23,936 bases of DNA from Gammaproteobacteria bacterium (GTDB taxonomy: Bacteria; Pseudomonadota; Gammaproteobacteria; Steroidobacterales; Woeseiaceae), in assembly GCA_029881015.1 (NCBI GenBank), contig JAOUNK010000012.1, forward strand, positions 1 through 23,936, read 5' to 3'. Position 1 is the first letter of the stretch. Every line of letters begins with the position of its first letter. Below are positions 21,481-23,936 of the stretch, piece after piece. The position numbers were made by a program, and so were the translations under genes. A model generated the notes under the pieces. The model had not been told where the DNA came from. It did no database searches and worked only from the letters and a program-made list of their open reading frames with translations.

Positions 21481-22035
21481 TCAAGAAAAGACGATCGGGC
21501 TGGTTTGTTCCGGCCGGCGACCCACGATGCCCTCGTAGTGTTTGCGAATCACCGCGAGGTCGGTGTCGGGGTCGCCGGTGAGTTCGACTTTCGGCCCGAT
21601 GCCGAGACGCTTCGTGCGGAAATCGAGGAAGCCAATGTAGACCGGCACATTGGCGCCGCGAGCGATCCGGTAGAAGCCCGTTTTCCAACCGGGTTTCAGG
21701 CTACGTGTTCCTTCCGGTGCCAGCCCGAAGTAGAAGGTCTCGTGACGTTCGAATTCGTCAATCGCCTGTTGCACGGCGTTCACCGCGCGGCTGCGATCGA
21801 GTTCGATGGCCCCAAGCCCTCGCAGCAGGTTCCCGAGCGGGAACCAGAACAGTGACTTCTTGGCGAAGAACCTGACGTCGAGGCCGACGGCCACCTTGTA
21901 GATCAGCGCCCATACCCCGTCCCAGTTAGAGGTGTGCGGTGCAGCGATAAGCACTGCCTTTGGCTCATCGGGTACGCCGCCCACGGGTGTCCAGCCGCCG
22001 AGGCGCAGGAGAAGGCGGGCAAATTTTCTAAGCAC
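21481..22035 (-). CDS. PlsC-like 1-acyl-glycerol-phosphate acyltransferase family protein
   Basis: This membrane-associated acyltransferase has 184 residues, short for the family. The catalytic HX4D motif is HTSNWD near residue 34. The second block is FFAKKSLFWFPLGNLLRGLGAIELDRSR, and the glycerophosphate-binding motif is APEGTRS with Lys-Pro following. It is expected to move an acyl chain onto lysophosphatidic acid or a related lipid. The ATG at 22035 overlaps the end of the CDP-alcohol phosphatidyltransferase gene by 8 bases, so the two are coupled and may act on the same lipid pathway. Its stop lies 15 bases from the end of the convergent receptor pseudogene. Confidence 0.88.
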   Translation of the reverse strand: MLRKFARLLLRLGGWTPVGGVPDEPKAVLIAAPHTSNWDGVWALIYKVAVGLDVRFFAKKSLFWFPLGNLLRGLGAIELDRSRAVNAVQQAIDEFERHETFYFGLAPEGTRSLKPGWKTGFYRIARGANVPVYIGFLDFRTKRLGIGPKVELTGDPDTDLAVIRKHYEGIVGRRPEQTSPIVFS

Positions 22036-22591
22036 GAGTGTCGTCCTTGCCCGGGGTTTGTAGCAGAGCTTTCGGTGCCTCGTAGCTGGCTACGTACCAT
22101 GCAAGCTGCAGTTTCGCAACGGTTCCGAGAATGAAGACGCCGTGAACGAAAATAGGCTGGTTACCCCATATGAATACTATCGGAAGCATGCAGCAGAACA
22201 CCGCCATCATGATGCGCCCGAACTGGAAGTGCGGGACACGAATGCCGGGATGGCGCAGCGGTGCGGTGGAAACATAGATCTGTATCGCGACCAGCGCCGG
22301 CAGGTACAGCCAGTACTTCTCCATGAAGCCCGGAACCAGCATCCAGAGCCAGACCAGGGTCATGACGGTGAAAAGGAGATCGGCGTTGCCGTCGAGATCG
22401 ACATCGGTCCTCGGTGGTGCCGCGCGTCGTGCAAACTTGCCGTCCAGGAAATCGGTCAGCGCGGCCACGATGTAGACGCCCACGACCCACTCCTTTAGAT
22501 CGAACCAGGCCAGGGCAGTTATCGGCAAACAAAGCCAGATCCTTGCCCAGGTCAATTGATCGGCGATCGTCCTGGCGGTGTCTTTGTCCAT
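22028..22591 (-). CDS. CDP-alcohol phosphatidyltransferase family protein
   Basis: This integral membrane enzyme of 187 residues has about six helices and is predicted to transfer a phosphatidyl group from CDP-diacylglycerol to an alcohol. The motif D-x2-D-G-x2-A-R is present at residues 47-55 (DFLDGKFARR), and the third and fourth aspartates are Asp67 and Asp71 (DGNAD). The glycine normally four residues before the third Asp is replaced by Asp63. All four metal-binding aspartates are therefore kept. The alcohol substrate (glycerol phosphate, inositol phosphate or other) cannot be assigned. The ATG at 22591 precedes the family-like part; the frame continues upstream to 22834, overlapping the divergent FkbM gene, and is not supported there. 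Confidence 0.82.
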   Translation of the reverse strand: MDKDTARTIADQLTWARIWLCLPITALAWFDLKEWVVGVYIVAALTDFLDGKFARRAAPPRTDVDLDGNADLLFTVMTLVWLWMLVPGFMEKYWLYLPALVAIQIYVSTAPLRHPGIRVPHFQFGRIMMAVFCCMLPIVFIWGNQPIFVHGVFILGTVAKLQLAWYVASYEAPKALLQTPGKDDTRA

Positions 22592-22679
22592 GAGTAGGCG
22601 AGAGGTTACAGCAATGTCGCCTGCGTGCGAACCACTCATGGTAACGTTGCGCGGTACGAACCGATATGAAAGGGCCCCC

Positions 22680-23411
22680 ATGAGAACGTCCGGATGGATG
22701 AAGCGCCAGCCCTGGTTCTGGCCGGTCAAACTGTTCCTGAAACGCATCAGTGGCAAAGAACTCTGGCTGCGGCCCGAGGTCGACGTCGAAGTACGGCAAA
22801 GCGATAGCTGGAAGTACATCCCGACACTCCTCAATGAACAGTCGATCGTCTATTCGCTGGGTGTCGGCGACCTGATCGATTTCGACCTGGACCTGATCAA
22901 TGACTTCGGGCTGACGGTGCACGCGTTCGATCCAACCCCGTTCGCCGAGGAATGGGTACAACGCCAGACGCTACCGGATCGCTTCGTGTTTCATCCCTGG
23001 GCGGCGGCCGGTGAGGACGGCCGTTTGCGCCTGTACCGGCGCGTCAATACGCGGGGCAAGGCATCGAAGGTCATGTGGACCGCGGGCAGCGCGGCAGGGG
23101 ACGCCGGGGACTACATCGACGCACCGGCCTACACGATCCAGACGATGATGCAAAAGCTCGGGCACGAACAGGTCGATATGCTGAAGATCGACGTGGAAGG
23201 CGCCGAGTACCTCATCCTTGAGGGGCTCAGGCCGGGGACGAGCTTGCCGACGCAATTGCTGGTCGAGTACCACCACCGTTTCCCCGGTGTAGGCAAGCAG
23301 CGCACGGCTGACAGCATCCACAGACTGCGGCAGCTCGGGTACAAGATCTTCGGCATATCGGAGACAGGCCGCGAGGTGTGCTTCGTGCTGGAACAGCAGA
23401 CTGCGGGCTAG
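22680..23411 (+). CDS. FkbM family methyltransferase
   Basis: This SAM-dependent methyltransferase has about 243 residues. The SAM-binding motif I region is IVYSLGVGDLIDFDLDLINDFGLTVHAFDPTP. The FkbM signature LKIDVEGAEYLILEGL lies near residues 158-173, and LLVEYHHRF follows. FkbM enzymes usually O-methylate sugars, glycolipids or polyketides, so a surface glycan or lipid is a reasonable but unproven target. The ATG at 22680 has GAAAGG 8 bases upstream; ATG 22698 is an alternative. It is divergent from the CDP-alcohol phosphatidyltransferase gene by 88 bases and shares a CTAG stop overlap with the convergent ygiQ gene. Confidence 0.88.
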   Translation: MRTSGWMKRQPWFWPVKLFLKRISGKELWLRPEVDVEVRQSDSWKYIPTLLNEQSIVYSLGVGDLIDFDLDLINDFGLTVHAFDPTPFAEEWVQRQTLPDRFVFHPWAAAGEDGRLRLYRRVNTRGKASKVMWTAGSAAGDAGDYIDAPAYTIQTMMQKLGHEQVDMLKIDVEGAEYLILEGLRPGTSLPTQLLVEYHHRFPGVGKQRTADSIHRLRQLGYKIFGISETGREVCFVLEQQTAG

Positions 23412-23936
23412 CGGCTCTTGCGTGGCGGCAACCCGGTGTGCTGCGACAATATCCTGCCTTTGCGAATGCGTTTCTCGTGCGCCGCTGCCGTATTTTTCCT
23501 GCGTGCCGAGCCGCGCACCTTGACGTCGCTCGGCTGGTCCACGGGCACCAGCCGGTCGCGGCCCGAGCCGATCAGGCGTGCAAGCCCCATCTCTTGCAGC
23601 GCTCCGCGAATCAGCGGCCAGTTCGTCGGGTCATGGTAGCGCAGCAGCGCCTTGTGCAGGCGCCGTTGCTCCGGAGTCTTGACCGTCTCGACCGGCTCGC
23701 TCTTGTACGTCACCTTGCGTAACGGGTTCTTGCGCGAGTGATACATCGCCGTCGCGGTGGCCATGGGCGACGGATAGAAGGCCTGTACCTGGTCCGCCCG
23801 AAAGTCGCTTTGCTTGAGCCATAACGCGAGGTTCACCATGTCCTCGTCGGTCGTGCCCGGATGCGCCGCGATGAAGTACGGTATCAGGTACTGTTCCTTG
23901 CCGGCCTCTTTCGAAAACTGTTCGAACATTTTCTTG
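23408..23936 (-). CDS. ygiQ: YgiQ family radical SAM protein, C-terminal part (cut by window edge)
   Basis: The last 175 or so codons of a long minus-strand gene (family length about 700 residues) are present. The visible part closely matches E. coli YgiQ: KEQYLIPYFIAAHPGTTDEDMVNLALWLKQ, QVQAFYPSPMATATAMYHSRKNPL, and RRLHKALLRYHDPTNWPLIRGALQEMG, the DUF3362 region. The radical SAM CxxxCxxC motif lies upstream, outside the window. A basic tail (SARRKNTAAAHEKRIRKGR) ends the protein. The function is unknown in detail. Confidence 0.95.
   Translation of the reverse strand, partial: KKMFEQFSKEAGKEQYLIPYFIAAHPGTTDEDMVNLALWLKQSDFRADQVQAFYPSPMATATAMYHSRKNPLRKVTYKSEPVETVKTPEQRRLHKALLRYHDPTNWPLIRGALQEMGLARLIGSGRDRLVPVDQPSDVKVRGSARRKNTAAAHEKRIRKGRILSQHTGLPPRKSR

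Noticed and set aside
1..23936. Search for CRISPR repeats, tRNA genes, IS ends, phage genes or a defence island.
   Set aside because: No direct-repeat arrays, cloverleaf sequences, transposases or defence proteins were recognised by eye on either strand.

Overview
The window is a chromosomal segment, about 60% GC by eye, of a gammaproteobacterium. The evidence is the conserved block coaD, mutM, rpmG, rpmB, radC, coaBC, dut, pyrE; the ftsY-ftsE-ftsX/rpoH neighbourhood with rsmD; a cysteine-free ribosomal protein L33; and an exonuclease III/Crc-type gene divergent from pyrE. An uncultured marine or sediment lineage (Woeseia-like) would fit the DUF content and the TonB-receptor remnant, but that placement is a guess. 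I see no tRNA, rRNA, CRISPR array, insertion sequence or prophage.

Layout. 1-4040: two MATE transporters pointing at each other and sharing their stop codons, the second in tandem with a glutaryl-CoA dehydrogenase gene. 4041-5760: a DUF962/Mpo1-like membrane protein divergent from an OmpA-family lipoprotein, with a large DNA dyad and a possible coupled leader ORF between them, then a DUF3465 gene whose apparent start lies inside the lipoprotein's terminator. 5763-7436: rpoH, preceded by a perfect CIRCE element (HrcA operator), and a TetR regulator with two matching palindromes and a possibly leaderless promoter. 7433-10045: ftsX, ftsE and ftsY (divisome ABC system and SRP receptor). 10081-11170: rsmD and coaD. 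11171-13197: mutM, rpmG, rpmB and radC on the minus strand. 13290-14990: coaBC and dut. 15003-16385: a DUF4124 coiled-coil protein and pyrE. 16445-18832: an overlapping run of Crc-like exonuclease III, AmpG-like permease and a Rieske protein. 18846-19880: a DUF6763 protein and trmB. 19971-21465: a heavily deleted TonB-dependent receptor pseudogene. 21481-23936: a PlsC-like acyltransferase and CDP-alcohol phosphatidyltransferase pair, a divergent FkbM methyltransferase, and the C-terminal part of a YgiQ radical-SAM protein cut by the window edge.

Most genes are housekeeping: coenzyme A synthesis (coaD, coaBC), nucleotide metabolism (dut, pyrE), DNA repair (mutM, exonuclease III), ribosome and tRNA functions (rpmB, rpmG, rsmD, trmB), protein targeting and division (ftsY, ftsEX) and heat shock (rpoH). 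I did not find a convincing new multigene system. The most interesting signals are regulatory or architectural: CIRCE on rpoH, the TetR operator pair beside it, the start codon buried in a terminator hairpin, the lipoprotein leader ORF, the catalytically intact Crc relative beside pyrE, and interlocked stop codons at four of seven convergent gene pairs.
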